Made by a program: the position numbers and the translations under genes
The notes under the pieces: generated by a model
What the model was told of the DNA's origin: nothing
Database searches by the model: none
What the model saw: the letters and a program-made list of their open reading frames with translations, nothing else
Source of the DNA: an uncultured Clostridia bacterium
GTDB lineage: Bacteria; Bacillota; Clostridia; TANB77; CAG-508
Direction of reading: 5' to 3'
Length of the DNA stretch: 64,000 bases
NCBI GenBank assembly: GCA_947594845.1
Contig: CANQEI010000002.1
Location: forward strand, 1-64,000
Part shown: piece after piece, positions 45,426 to 54,715 of the stretch
How the letters are laid out: every line of letters starts with the position of its first letter
Numbering within the stretch: the stretch's first letter is position 1

Positions 45426-46859
45426 ATGAAAGAAAAATATGATGTTATTGCAGTAGGAATGGGACCTGGATCTATTTTCATGGCATATGAATTCATAAAA
45501 CAAAATAGCAACAAAAAAATATTATTAATTGAACAAGGAAAAAGAGTTGAGAATAGAAATTGTCCAATCGAAAAAACAGGAGTATGCACAAAATGCAAAC
45601 CATTTTGCAATATAACGAGTGGTTTTTCAGGAGCAGGAGCCTTTTCTGATGGCAAACTTTCATTATATAATCCAGAAGATGATGATATTCATGTTGGAGG
45701 AGAATTACATAATTATATAGGAGTTCCAAAAACAAAAGAGTTAATAGACTATACAGATAAAATATATTTAGAATTTGGTGCAGACAAAAAACTAGAAGGA
45801 ATTAATTATAGAGAAGAAGTTGGACTTTTAAAAAAGAAAGCTAAAAAAGAAGGTTTAGACTTAATAGATATTCCAATAAGACATTTAGGAACAGAAAAAG
45901 CACATGAATTATATGGTAAAATAGAAAAATATCTAGAAGATAATGGAGTTACTTTAATGTTCGAAACAATAGTAGATGATTTAATTGTTGAAAATGGAAA
46001 AGTTTCCGGAGTTAAAGTAAAACCTGCTAAATATTTAGAAGATCCAGAATATCAAACAGAAGAAATTTATGGAGAAAAAGTTGTATTAGCAGTTGGTAGA
46101 AAAGGAGCTAACTGGCTTGTTGGTATGTGCGATAAATATAATATTGAAACAAGTGCTGGCTCTGTTGATATTGGTGTTAGATATGAATTACCAGATGAAA
46201 TAATGAAAGATATAAATCATTATATGTATGAAGGAAAAATTATAGGTAGACCATGGCCATTTAACGATAAAGTTAGAACTTTTTGCCAAAATCCAAGTGG
46301 CTTTGTTTCATCAGAGGTATATGATCACAATTTAACATTAGTAAATGGACATTCATATAAAGATAAAAAAAGTACAAATACAAATTTAGCAATACTTGTT
46401 TCACATAATTTTACATATCCATTCGACAAACCAATTGACTATGGTAGAAATGTTGCTAAGAACTTGAACGAGTTAGGAAACGGAAATGTAGTAGTACAAA
46501 GATTGGGAGATATTAGTAGAGGAAAAAGAACATGGCAAAAGGATCTTGACAGAAATTCAGTAGTTCCAACATTAAAATCAGCTGTGCCAGGAGATATAAC
46601 ATTTGCAATAGGATACAGGACAATGACAGATATTTTACAATTTATAAAACAAGTAGATAAAGTTGTAGAAGGTTTTGCAAATCCAGATAACTTATTATAT
46701 GGACCAGAAATTAAATTTTATAGTAACAAAGTAGTAATAGATGAAAACTTTGAAACAAGCATTAAAAACTTGTATTCAATAGGAGATGGTGGAGGAATGA
46801 CAAGAGGATTAATGATGGCTTCATGTTCAGGAGTACAAATGGCAAGAAATCTTATGTAG
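45426..46859 (+). CDS. Uncharacterised FAD-dependent dehydrogenase (COG2509-like)
   Basis: The 477-residue flavoprotein has an FAD-binding start (YDVIAVGMGPGSIFMAYEF), then a cysteine-rich segment with NCPIEKTGVCTKCKPFC near residue 40 and the GFSGAGAFSDGKLSLY stretch typical of this uncharacterised family. GEKVVLAVGRKGANWL near 220 and a terminal SIGDGGGMTRGLMMASCSGVQMA complete the fold. The reaction is unknown. It is flanked by terminators and likely monocistronic. Confidence 0.85.
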   Translation: MKEKYDVIAVGMGPGSIFMAYEFIKQNSNKKILLIEQGKRVENRNCPIEKTGVCTKCKPFCNITSGFSGAGAFSDGKLSLYNPEDDDIHVGGELHNYIGVPKTKELIDYTDKIYLEFGADKKLEGINYREEVGLLKKKAKKEGLDLIDIPIRHLGTEKAHELYGKIEKYLEDNGVTLMFETIVDDLIVENGKVSGVKVKPAKYLEDPEYQTEEIYGEKVVLAVGRKGANWLVGMCDKYNIETSAGSVDIGVRYELPDEIMKDINHYMYEGKIIGRPWPFNDKVRTFCQNPSGFVSSEVYDHNLTLVNGHSYKDKKSTNTNLAILVSHNFTYPFDKPIDYGRNVAKNLNELGNGNVVVQRLGDISRGKRTWQKDLDRNSVVPTLKSAVPGDITFAIGYRTMTDILQFIKQVDKVVEGFANPDNLLYGPEIKFYSNKVVIDENFETSIKNLYSIGDGGGMTRGLMMASCSGVQMARNLM

Positions 46860-46946
46860 ATAAAATATAAATTTGCTAAAAGCCTATTCAAAGCTAAAAA
46901 AGTATGATAAAATATTTAAATATAAAATAAAAAGGAGGAATTAACC

Positions 46947-47672
46947 ATGTCAGGACATAGCAAATGGCATAATATCGCAGCAAAGAAAGGAAAAGCAGAT
47001 GCTGCAAGAGGAAAAGTTTTTACAAAACTTGGAAGAGAATTATTAATAGCAGTGAAACAAGGTGGACCTGATCCTAATGGTAATTCTAAATTAAAAGATG
47101 TTATAGCTAAATGTAAGGCAGCTAATATGCCAAATGATACAATAAATAATGCAATAAAAAAAGCATCTGGCTCAGCAGATGGTGCTAATTATGAGGAAAT
47201 AACTTATGAAGGATATGGAGTATCAGGAGTTGCTGTAATAGTAAATGCATCAACAGATAATAGAAATAGAACTGCAGCAGATATTAGACATGTATTTGAC
47301 AAAGCTGGTGGAAATTTAGGAACAACAGGTTGTGTTTCATATATGTTTGAGAAAAAAGGTATAATAGTTATAGAAAAAGAATCAACAGACTTATCAGAAG
47401 ATGATTTAATGTTACTTGCAATTGATGCAGGTGCAGAAGATTTTCAAGCTGATGAAGAAGTGTATGAAATAACTACAGCACCAGAAAATTTTTCTTCAGT
47501 AAGAGAAGAACTAGAAAAAAATAATTTAACTTTTATTGAAGCAGAAGTAAGAATGGTACCCAATACATATGTAAAACTAAATGAAAAAGATTCAGAAAGA
47601 ATGGAAAACTTTTTAGAAAAATTAGATGACTTAGACGATGTATCAGATGTATATCATAACTGGGAAGAATAG
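46947..47672 (+). CDS. yebC: YebC/PmpR/TACO1 family protein
   Basis: A 241-residue protein with the family opening [20 protein letters not shown], then [14 protein letters not shown] and [20 protein letters not shown], and an acidic C-terminus. Members were described as transcription regulators and more recently as translation factors easing ribosome stalling on proline stretches. AAAGGAGG precedes the start. An unknown gene follows 21 bp downstream and is probably cotranscribed. Confidence 0.96.
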   Translation: MSGHSKWHNIAAKKGKADAARGKVFTKLGRELLIAVKQGGPDPNGNSKLKDVIAKCKAANMPNDTINNAIKKASGSADGANYEEITYEGYGVSGVAVIVNASTDNRNRTAADIRHVFDKAGGNLGTTGCVSYMFEKKGIIVIEKESTDLSEDDLMLLAIDAGAEDFQADEEVYEITTAPENFSSVREELEKNNLTFIEAEVRMVPNTYVKLNEKDSERMENFLEKLDDLDDVSDVYHNWEE

Positions 47673-47693
47673 TTTTTTTAGGAGAAAAATCAT

Positions 47694-48455
47694 ATGGAAG
47701 ATAATAACACAAATAAATATCTAGAAAATATACAAAAAATTATTAGAAGAGGAAATCCAAAACATATTTCTTACATTGCTAAGGAATATATGAGATATAG
47801 ACAAATAAATCCAAGTGTATCTGACAGTATATATTCAATGATATTTAATGAAGTCACTAGAAATTCATATTCACCATATGCTGTATTCTTAGATCAAGAT
47901 GGAACTATCTCACTAGAAAGTGTGAGCGATATTTCCAAAATAACAAACGTATCAGAATTTATAGATCATGTTCAAGAATTAAGCAAATTGAATATAGACT
48001 TTAGAGATTTATCTTCAGATGATTTAATAATAGAAGGTAATGAAATAGCAGAGGAATTAGCACAAAAATTAGAAAATGAAGAATTAACTGAAGAAGAAGC
48101 TAAAAGCACTGTCGAACAAGCAAATAAAACTGTAGGAAAAGTTGGTGCTTTGGCATTAATTGGTGGAACTATTGGTGCAATGGCAACTTCTTTAATTAAT
48201 AGGATAAAAACAGGAATTTCAAAAATAAGAACAAAAAAGATTGAACAGCCAGCTCAAGAACAAGAAAATCAAGAAAAGCCACAGGTAAAAGAAGTTAGAA
48301 ATGAAACTTCTTTTGATGAAATATGCCCAAAAGTTGATGTTGATGAAGAAAAAGCTATTAAGGAAATGAATATGGCAAAAATGAATAAAGAAAAAACAAG
48401 AACAACAGATACTTATGGAGATGGAGATCCTGATGGTGATGATATAGATTTATGA
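47694..48455 (+). CDS. Unknown protein encoded behind yebC
   Basis: The 253-residue protein has no family I recognise. Residues 1-110 are soluble and mixed (NPKHISYIAKEYMRYRQINP). A Glu-rich helix follows (about 120-145). A single Gly/Ala-rich hydrophobic segment, VGALALIGGTIGAMATSLI, lies near residue 150-168. Then comes a charged linker rich in Q, E and K, and an acidic end, DGDPDGDDIDL. The layout suggests a membrane-associated or amphipathic protein. TAGGAG serves as ribosome binding site, and a terminator follows its stop. Confidence 0.6.
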   Translation: MEDNNTNKYLENIQKIIRRGNPKHISYIAKEYMRYRQINPSVSDSIYSMIFNEVTRNSYSPYAVFLDQDGTISLESVSDISKITNVSEFIDHVQELSKLNIDFRDLSSDDLIIEGNEIAEELAQKLENEELTEEEAKSTVEQANKTVGKVGALALIGGTIGAMATSLINRIKTGISKIRTKKIEQPAQEQENQEKPQVKEVRNETSFDEICPKVDVDEEKAIKEMNMAKMNKEKTRTTDTYGDGDPDGDDIDL

Positions 48456-48462
48456 TTTAAAC

Positions 48463-48493
48463 AAAACTTCTTTAATTTATTAAAGAAGTTTTT
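48463..48493 (+). terminator. Intrinsic terminator before prs
   Basis: AAAACTTCTTTA (48463-48474) pairs with TAAAGAAGTTTT (48481-48492). Confidence 0.9.
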
Positions 48494-48569
48494 ATTATTA
48501 GAAAAATAATAAAATATCATTAAATAAGTTATTAATAATTATATATAAAAATTATAAAGGAGTATTAAA

Positions 48570-49523
48570 ATGGAAAAAATTAAAGTGTTTGCATGTCCAA
48601 CAGCAGAGGAATTTACTGAAGAAATTTGTGATTATTTAAAAATAAAACCAGGAAAGATAAAATCATTAAAATTTAAAAATGATAATAATTTTGTACAAAT
48701 TCTAGAAACAGTAAGAGAACAGGATGTATATATAATTCAAACTTGTGAACCACCTATAAATGAAAGAATAATGGAATTATTAATAACTATTGATGCGGTA
48801 AAAAGGGCATCAGCAAAAAATATAAATGTAGTATTACCATATTTCCCATATTCAAGATCAGATAAAAAAGATCAACCACGAATACCTATAACTGCCAAGC
48901 TTATGGCACAACTAATTGAAGCTGCAGGGGCAACAAGAGTAATAACATGTGATTTGCATAATCCAGCAATACAAGCATATTTCAACATAAATTGTGATAG
49001 ATTAACAGGAGAATATGTTTTAGAAAAATACTTTTTAGATAAAAAAATAAAAGATATGGTTATTATAGCTACAGATGCGGGAAGTGCTAAAAAAGCTTAC
49101 AAATATTCAGAATTTTTTAATTGCCCAATAGCTCTTGTAGATAAAAGAAGAAATGCAAATGATGATAAAGCTATTTCAACAACAATTATTGGTGATGTAA
49201 AAAACAAAAATGCAATAATATTTGACGATGAAATCAGCACAGGAGGAACTTTAATGGAAACAGTAAATATTTTAGCAAAATCTGATGTTAAAAATATATA
49301 TGCTGCAGCAACACATGGAATATTAGCAGCAGACGCAGTTGAAAGAATAAAAGAATCACCAATAAAAGAGCTAGTTGTAACAAATACAGTTCCAGTACAA
49401 AAAGAAAAAAGAATAGATAAAATTAAAGTATTATCAATCGCACCAACTTTTGCTGAAGCAATAAAAAGAGTAAATGAAGAAAAAGCTTTAGGAGAAATTT
49501 TTACAATAGATTTTTTTGAATAA
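48570..49523 (+). CDS. prs: Ribose-phosphate diphosphokinase (PRPP synthetase), divergent
   Basis: The 317-residue enzyme makes PRPP from ribose 5-phosphate and ATP. Recognisable parts are YFPYSRSDKKDQPRIPITAKL near residue 91, TCDLHNPAIQAYF near 129, LVDKRRNANDD near 190 and the PRPP loop near 218. That loop reads FDDEISTGGTL where the common class I form reads DDMIDTAGT, and the N-terminus lacks the usual FSDGE block. It is therefore a divergent member, possibly with altered allosteric control. It ends at a hairpin that also carries the gpr ribosome binding site. Confidence 0.88.
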   Translation: MEKIKVFACPTAEEFTEEICDYLKIKPGKIKSLKFKNDNNFVQILETVREQDVYIIQTCEPPINERIMELLITIDAVKRASAKNINVVLPYFPYSRSDKKDQPRIPITAKLMAQLIEAAGATRVITCDLHNPAIQAYFNINCDRLTGEYVLEKYFLDKKIKDMVIIATDAGSAKKAYKYSEFFNCPIALVDKRRNANDDKAISTTIIGDVKNKNAIIFDDEISTGGTLMETVNILAKSDVKNIYAAATHGILAADAVERIKESPIKELVVTNTVPVQKEKRIDKIKVLSIAPTFAEAIKRVNEEKALGEIFTIDFFE

Positions 49524-49536
49524 TTATTTTATGAAT

Positions 49537-49578
49537 AAAACCTCCAGAATATTAAAAAATAATAAAAGGAGGTTTTTT
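49537..49578 (+). terminator. Hairpin terminator of prs containing the gpr ribosome binding site
   Basis: AAAACCTCC (49537-49545) pairs with GGAGGTTTT (49568-49576), followed by more T up to the gpr ATG at 49580. The GGAGG in the right arm is also the only ribosome binding site for gpr. Read-through RNA would therefore fold and hide it. Confidence 0.75.
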
Positions 49579-49579
49579 T

Positions 49580-50512
49580 ATGAATTTTAGAACAGATTTA
49601 GCAGTAGAAAGAAGAGATGTTTTTAAAAAGGTTAATAATATAAAAGATGAAGTACCTGGGCTAGAAAGCAATGAAAAAGAAATATCAAAAGACATACATG
49701 TGTACAAAGTAACTGTGAAAAACGAAGAGGGAGAAAAAGCAATTTCTAAACCAATAGGAAATTATATAACTATTGATGTTAAAAAAATGAAAAATATTCA
49801 AGAAGATGAAAAAGAAAAAATCGCAAATACTATATCAGAAGAATTGAAAGAGTTAATAAAAAACTTAACGCACAAAAAAGATGAAATTTTAGTAGTTGGC
49901 CTAGGAAATTTATATTCAACACCAGATTCACTAGGACCAAAAGTTATACAAAATATAGATGTAACAAGACATATTTTTAAATATTTACCACAATATATAA
50001 GTGAAGATGACAGAGAAGTATCTGCAATTTCGCCAGGAGTATTAGGAACAACAGGAATAGAAACACAAGAGATATTAAAAGGAATAGTTTCTAACGTAAA
50101 GCCTAAATTAATTTTAGTAATAGATAGTTTAGCATCTAAGAGTATTAAAAGAATAAGCAGTTCAGTACAAATTTCTGATACAGGTATAATTCCAGGAGCC
50201 GGAGTTGGAAACAAAAGAAAAGAATTATCAAAAGATACTCTTGGAGTACCAGTTATTGCAATAGGAATACCAACTGTTGTAGATGTTGCAACAATAACAA
50301 ATGATTGTTTAGAATTATTTATAGAAAAATTACAAAATGAAGCTAAATCCAACGACTATTTGAATAAGTTAAAAGAAGAAAATAATTATGAAGAAATTAA
50401 AGAAGCATTAATTCCAAAAGATTTTAATTTAATAGTTACTCCAAAAGAGATTGATGAACTTATTGAAAATATGACGGATATTGTAGCAAAGGGAATTAAT
50501 AAAAGTTTTTAA
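49580..50512 (+). CDS. gpr: Germination protease GPR
   Basis: The 310-residue protease degrades small acid-soluble spore proteins when spores germinate. It starts MNFRTDLAVERRD, matching the RTDLAVE processing site of the zymogen with only a very short pro-segment in front, as seen in other clostridial members. The core has VVGLGNLYSTPDSLGPKVI near residue 107, LVIDSLASKSIKRI near 180 and PGAGVGNKRKELSKDTLGVPVIAIGIPTVVD-type sequence from 206. The ribosome binding site lies inside the prs terminator. It is good evidence that the organism makes spores. Confidence 0.94.
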   Translation: MNFRTDLAVERRDVFKKVNNIKDEVPGLESNEKEISKDIHVYKVTVKNEEGEKAISKPIGNYITIDVKKMKNIQEDEKEKIANTISEELKELIKNLTHKKDEILVVGLGNLYSTPDSLGPKVIQNIDVTRHIFKYLPQYISEDDREVSAISPGVLGTTGIETQEILKGIVSNVKPKLILVIDSLASKSIKRISSSVQISDTGIIPGAGVGNKRKELSKDTLGVPVIAIGIPTVVDVATITNDCLELFIEKLQNEAKSNDYLNKLKEENNYEEIKEALIPKDFNLIVTPKEIDELIENMTDIVAKGINKSF

Positions 50513-50584
50513 TAAAGAATAATATACTTTCTTTTTTGCAAAAATTATGATATACTTCCAATTGAAAAAAGGAAGTGAATAGAA

Positions 50585-51223
50585 ATGAAAGAAACAATTA
50601 GAATTTTGTGCTATGGTGACTCGAACACATGGGGATATATTTCAGGAAGTAATCATCAAAGACATAGTAAAGAAGAAAGATGGCCAGGAGCACTACAAGC
50701 AATGTTAGGGGATAAATATGAGATTATTGAAGAAGGTCTAAATTCACGAACATTAATTTCAGTAGATGAAAGAAGAGATAGAGAGGGAAGAAGCGGAGCA
50801 GAATATTTATTACCATGTTTAGATTCCCATGATCCTATAGACTTAGTAATAATAATGCTAGGAACAAATGAATTAAAAACAGAATTTTATAGAAATCCAA
50901 AAGAAATTGGAGAAATTTTTGAAGAATATTTTGTGAAAAAAATATTATCAAGAAAATCAGTATGTAGAAACACATATCCTAAGCTATTAATAATTGCACC
51001 ACCAGTAATTACTAAAGAAGGTCCAAATTTTATTGGAGGAATAGCAAAATCAGAAAAGCTAAATGAAATATATCAAGATATAGCAATGAGAAATGATTGC
51101 TATTTTGTAGGAAATGAAGAATGGAAAACAGGAGAAGACGGAATACATTTATCAAGAGATAGTCATAGAATTATAGCAAGTATTGTTTCTAGAAAAGTAA
51201 AAGAAATTTTTGAAAAAGCCTAA
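50585..51223 (+). CDS. SGNH/GDSL-family hydrolase
   Basis: The 212-residue esterase-type hydrolase has the four blocks: CYGDSNTWGY (block I, catalytic Ser) near residue 8, GLNSRTLI (block II), MLGTNELK (block III, Asn) near 96, and DGIHLSRDSHRI (block V, Asp and His) near 187. There is no signal peptide, so it acts in the cytoplasm, probably as an arylesterase or acetylesterase. GGAAGTG precedes the start. It is a single gene ending at a terminator. Confidence 0.88.
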   Translation: MKETIRILCYGDSNTWGYISGSNHQRHSKEERWPGALQAMLGDKYEIIEEGLNSRTLISVDERRDREGRSGAEYLLPCLDSHDPIDLVIIMLGTNELKTEFYRNPKEIGEIFEEYFVKKILSRKSVCRNTYPKLLIIAPPVITKEGPNFIGGIAKSEKLNEIYQDIAMRNDCYFVGNEEWKTGEDGIHLSRDSHRIIASIVSRKVKEIFEKA

Positions 51224-51237
51224 TTTCTATCTAATAT

Positions 51238-51275
51238 AGCTCATGTTACTTATAAAAAAGTGCATGAGCTTTTTA
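51238..51275 (+). terminator. Intrinsic terminator after the SGNH hydrolase gene
   Basis: AGCTCATG (51238-51245) pairs with CATGAGCT (51263-51270), then TTTTTATTT. Confidence 0.85.
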
Positions 51276-51300
51276 TTTAGATAAAAAATATTGTCATACA

Positions 51301-51333
51301 AAAAATAAAAACCCAATAAATATATATTGGGTT
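51301..51333 (-). terminator. Terminator of the TraX-like gene
   Basis: AACCCAAT (51310-51317) pairs with ATTGGGTT (51326-51333), with a T-rich run next in the minus direction. Confidence 0.85.
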
Positions 51334-51341
51334 AAATTTAT

Positions 51342-52034
51342 TTATAAAAAGTATTTTAAAACACAAAGTAGAGTTAAATGTATTGGATAGAAAAGATAAA
51401 AAGCTAATTTATTCTTTTTATTATTTTTTCCAAGTTTACCATTATATAGAACTATAGGAATTAATGCTGAAAAGGTAATTACAAATTTTGCTCCTGTAGC
51501 GATAAGATAAGATTTTGTAACAGTTTTTACCAAAAAGTCATCTGCAAACAAAGCAAACATTAAAAGAAATTCATATAAAATCATATATCCTTTACTACGA
51601 TTTTTAGTAATATAGAAAACTAATATCATCAGAACGCCAACAGCCCCAAAATCAAAACCTAAAACTTCTGCTAAGAATGCTAAAATAATTATTAAAGGCC
51701 AAGAAATTATTTTATTTTTTACTTTATCATAAATTCTAATAGATAATAATCCAAAAGCAAGAGTAAAGAAAATATTAAAATATAAATATGAAAAGTCATT
51801 AAAAAATAATAAGTATGCAGGAATTTGTGAAATAATTGCAAAAACAAAAAGCCTTTTTAAATATTTACTAAAACTTTTAGTATGTACATATCCTTCTGAA
51901 ATCAAAAAAGCAAAGATTGGAAAAGCTAACCTTCCAATGTATAAACAAGGATTAACTAAAGCTGGAAATGCAAAAGGAATATGTCCTAAAAACATTGTAA
52001 CACATGCTATAATTTTTAATACAAAATTTGACAT
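51342..52034 (-). CDS. TraX-family membrane protein
   Basis: The 230-residue protein starts at the ATG at 52034, which has TAGGAG upstream; the longer in-frame start at 52076 lacks a site. It has about seven hydrophobic segments and the TraX-like pattern MFLGHIPFAFP, YIGRLAFPIFAFLISEGYVHT and KYLKRLFVFAIISQIPAYL. Family members include the F-pilin acetylase but in clostridia are free-standing, with no known substrate. It has its own terminator. Confidence 0.85.
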   Translation of the reverse strand: MSNFVLKIIACVTMFLGHIPFAFPALVNPCLYIGRLAFPIFAFLISEGYVHTKSFSKYLKRLFVFAIISQIPAYLLFFNDFSYLYFNIFFTLAFGLLSIRIYDKVKNKIISWPLIIILAFLAEVLGFDFGAVGVLMILVFYITKNRSKGYMILYEFLLMFALFADDFLVKTVTKSYLIATGAKFVITFSALIPIVLYNGKLGKNNKKNKLAFYLFYPIHLTLLCVLKYFL

Positions 52035-52108
52035 AATATAACTCCTATTTAAAACTAAAAATATTATATCAATCAAAAATACATTAATGCAATAGGTATA
52101 TATAAATA

Positions 52109-52942
52109 TTAAGAATCAAAATGCTCTGATTGTATAGTATAAGAAGCATCTTTATAAAGATTGCATATTTCACAATCACAACATATAGAAACTCTTGACT
52201 TAAATATTTTTTTCAATGTATCAATAAATTCATCTTGTTCATCCAATATGTGTATATACAATTTTTTTGGTAGTAAATTTAATAAAGTATTTAAGGAATA
52301 ATCATTTGATGAAAAAGAAATATCTGATAAATATTTTGCATCCAATATATAATCATCTACAGGAATAGGATTTTTAAATTCATCAAGTAAAATAGATTCA
52401 TTTTTTAAATATACTAAATGGATTATTTCTGCTTTTGACTCAGAAGAAGAGATATATTCCTGCAATAATTCTATAAACTTCAAGTATTCACGGTTTATAA
52501 TAAAATTATTAACAGCTAAATCGACTACATAATCTAAAACTTCTAAATAATCTTTTAAACGAAACTGAACAAATCCATCTAAATTCATATAAGAGTTGTT
52601 TGTTACATAGTCGAAAACAGATAAATATATTAAATCATTTTTATGATTAGAGTCTTCATTTTCTAAAATTAATTTGCAATTTTTTAAAATACTTTCTAAT
52701 TCAAAGTCAGAAAAATAGAAATAGTTTCTTTTAAGAATTTTTTTAATTAAGGTGCTTTCATAAAAGTAAATAATTAAATTACTCATATGAAATGAGAAAG
52801 ATTTATAATCAAAATTTTTGAATTTAAAAGTAATAGAGTTGGATTTAATAGTTAAATTCATATCATACAAATTAAAATTTTTTAAAATATATGAATATAC
52901 TAAATGTGCTATTTTAGAATTTTCTAAAATTAATGTAAACAT
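52109..52942 (-). CDS. ytxC: YtxC-like sporulation-associated protein
   Basis: The 277-residue protein resembles the YtxC family. The block LDGFVQFRLKDYLEVLDYVVDLAVNNF (read from about residue 120) is the most telling part, and the C-terminus carries clustered cysteines, VSICCDCEICNLY. The middle is Leu/Ile/Asp-rich. The function is not established; the name comes from a Bacillus gene linked to sporulation. AGGAGG lies 12 bases before the ATG. No clear terminator is seen after it. Confidence 0.75.
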   Translation of the reverse strand: MFTLILENSKIAHLVYSYILKNFNLYDMNLTIKSNSITFKFKNFDYKSFSFHMSNLIIYFYESTLIKKILKRNYFYFSDFELESILKNCKLILENEDSNHKNDLIYLSVFDYVTNNSYMNLDGFVQFRLKDYLEVLDYVVDLAVNNFIINREYLKFIELLQEYISSSESKAEIIHLVYLKNESILLDEFKNPIPVDDYILDAKYLSDISFSSNDYSLNTLLNLLPKKLYIHILDEQDEFIDTLKKIFKSRVSICCDCEICNLYKDASYTIQSEHFDS

Positions 52943-53030
52943 ACAAAAGAAAGCCTCCTAACAAATAGTATGAACACTTTCTAATAGTTTATTCTTTTAA
53001 GAATAAAAAAGAGTATGTCATTAATATAAA

Positions 53031-53060
53031 GAAAAAATAGAAAGCTAAAAGCTTTCTATT
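53031..53060 (-). terminator. Terminator of the branching enzyme gene
   Basis: AATAGAAAGCT (53036-53046) pairs with AGCTTTCTATT (53050-53060). The hairpin includes the stop codon and is followed by T in the minus direction. Confidence 0.85.
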
Positions 53061-54645
53061 TATAAATTCTATAATCAATATCTGTAAAAATTAGGTCTTG
53101 TTTATAAATATCATCTACAAATTTTTCATCTATAGAATCTCGTTTTATTTGCAAATATAATTTAGAAAAACGACCAATATGTTGCTTAATTCTTTTCTTA
53201 GCATAATCAACCATCGTACCATTTGTTATAATAAATAACCAATCGCTACTTTGTGCTAAAAGTAATTCTCTTGCACACTGATCTAAAGCTTTTTTTCTAG
53301 CTCCTTCAGTTTCATCTGGATAAAGATTAGCAAGTTCAACCATTCTTTCAGCAGCTTTATGAAGATGACGATGAACATAGTCGTTTGATTGGTTTAGCCA
53401 AACTTCACTATAACCTTTGGCACCCCAACTTGATCTGCATGGTGAAGAAACTTGAATATTTGGAAATTTGTCAATATAATCACCAGGAGTAATTAAAGAA
53501 AAATTGCAATCATCATAATAGATTTTTTTAAAAAGAATATATAACCAATATGGACCTTCATACCACCAGTGACCATAAAGTTCAGCATCATAAGGGCAAA
53601 CTACAATAGGAGGGACATCCATGAATCTAGAAAGATTTTCAACTTGTGCAGTACGACAATCTAGAAAATGCCCAGCTTGTCTTTCTGCAGTATCCATGGC
53701 CCATCTTGGATTATAATAATCTTTCTCACCGTTTTTTGAAGTTATCCTATAATATTTTATTCCTGTGTGAACACGAGCACCATTAGAGGCAATATAAGGC
53801 TTAATATAATCATAATCTAAATCATAACCAATATCACGATAGTATTCTCTATAATTATAATCACCTGGATACCCAATAATAGAACTCCAAACTTGTTTAG
53901 ATGATTCAATATCACGTCCAAAAGCAATTAAACCATCAGGAGAAACTATAGGGGCAAATGTTCCATAAACAGGAGTAGGGTCAGCATATAAGATTCCATG
54001 TGATTCAACAATAGCATATTCTATTCCAAATTCTTTTAAAAACTTATCAGCTTCAGGAACATAACCACACTCAGGTAACCATATACCACGAGGTTGTTTA
54101 CCAAAAAACTTTTTATAAGTTTGAACACCAACAGCAATTTGAGCTTTAACAGCTTGAGGATTTACATATAAAATAGGGAAGTAGCCATGAGTTGCACCAC
54201 AAGTAATTATTTCAAGAAATCCTGCATCTTGAAAATGTTTAAAACCATTTATCAAGTTACAATCATAAAGATCTTTAAATACATGTAAATCATTAGAATA
54301 TCTATCTAAATAGTATTTTGATAAAGAATTTAATCTTTCATCATATACTGTTCTTTTTACTTCTTTTTCTGCAAGTTCAATATGTTTTTTTAAATATTTT
54401 ATATATCTTTCTTGTAAAAGTTTATTATCAAGCATATAAAGAAGAGGAGGAGTCATAGTCATAGTTAATCTAAATTTAACGCCTTCTTCTTCTAATTTTT
54501 TAAAATTTAGTAGTAATGGGATATATGTTTCAGACATAGCTTCAAAAAGCCATTGTTCTTCCAAATAGTCTTCACTTTCTGGATGATGGATAAATGGCAA
54601 ATGCGCATGAAGTATGAATGCTACAAATCCTTTGTCTTTATTCAT
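53056..54645 (-). CDS. GH57-family 1,4-alpha-glucan branching enzyme
   Basis: A 529-residue GH57 enzyme, the usual length for branching members. FILHAHLPFIHHPE opens the barrel, with the invariant His. GIWLPECGYVPE near residue 190 carries the nucleophile Glu, and CPYDAELYGHWWYEGP near 353 the acid/base Asp. The C-terminal helical domain (AQSSDWLFIITNGTMVDYAKKR) matches the DUF1957-type end. It would form alpha-1,6 branches in storage glucan. The DUF4912 gene lies upstream on the same strand, and a GT4 synthase is divergent beyond it. Confidence 0.92.
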   Translation of the reverse strand: MNKDKGFVAFILHAHLPFIHHPESEDYLEEQWLFEAMSETYIPLLLNFKKLEEEGVKFRLTMTMTPPLLYMLDNKLLQERYIKYLKKHIELAEKEVKRTVYDERLNSLSKYYLDRYSNDLHVFKDLYDCNLINGFKHFQDAGFLEIITCGATHGYFPILYVNPQAVKAQIAVGVQTYKKFFGKQPRGIWLPECGYVPEADKFLKEFGIEYAIVESHGILYADPTPVYGTFAPIVSPDGLIAFGRDIESSKQVWSSIIGYPGDYNYREYYRDIGYDLDYDYIKPYIASNGARVHTGIKYYRITSKNGEKDYYNPRWAMDTAERQAGHFLDCRTAQVENLSRFMDVPPIVVCPYDAELYGHWWYEGPYWLYILFKKIYYDDCNFSLITPGDYIDKFPNIQVSSPCRSSWGAKGYSEVWLNQSNDYVHRHLHKAAERMVELANLYPDETEGARKKALDQCARELLLAQSSDWLFIITNGTMVDYAKKRIKQHIGRFSKLYLQIKRDSIDEKFVDDIYKQDLIFTDIDYRIYK

Positions 54646-54679
54646 TTTCTGAAATTCCTTTCAAGTAAATATTAATAAA

Positions 54680-54713
54680 TAAAAAAGCAAAAGCATAATT
54701 AATAACTTTTGCT
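54680..54713 (-). terminator. Terminator between the DUF4912 and branching enzyme genes
   Basis: AGCAAAAG (54686-54693) pairs with CTTTTGCT (54706-54713), then T in the minus direction. Confidence 0.8.
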
Positions 54714-54715
54714 TC

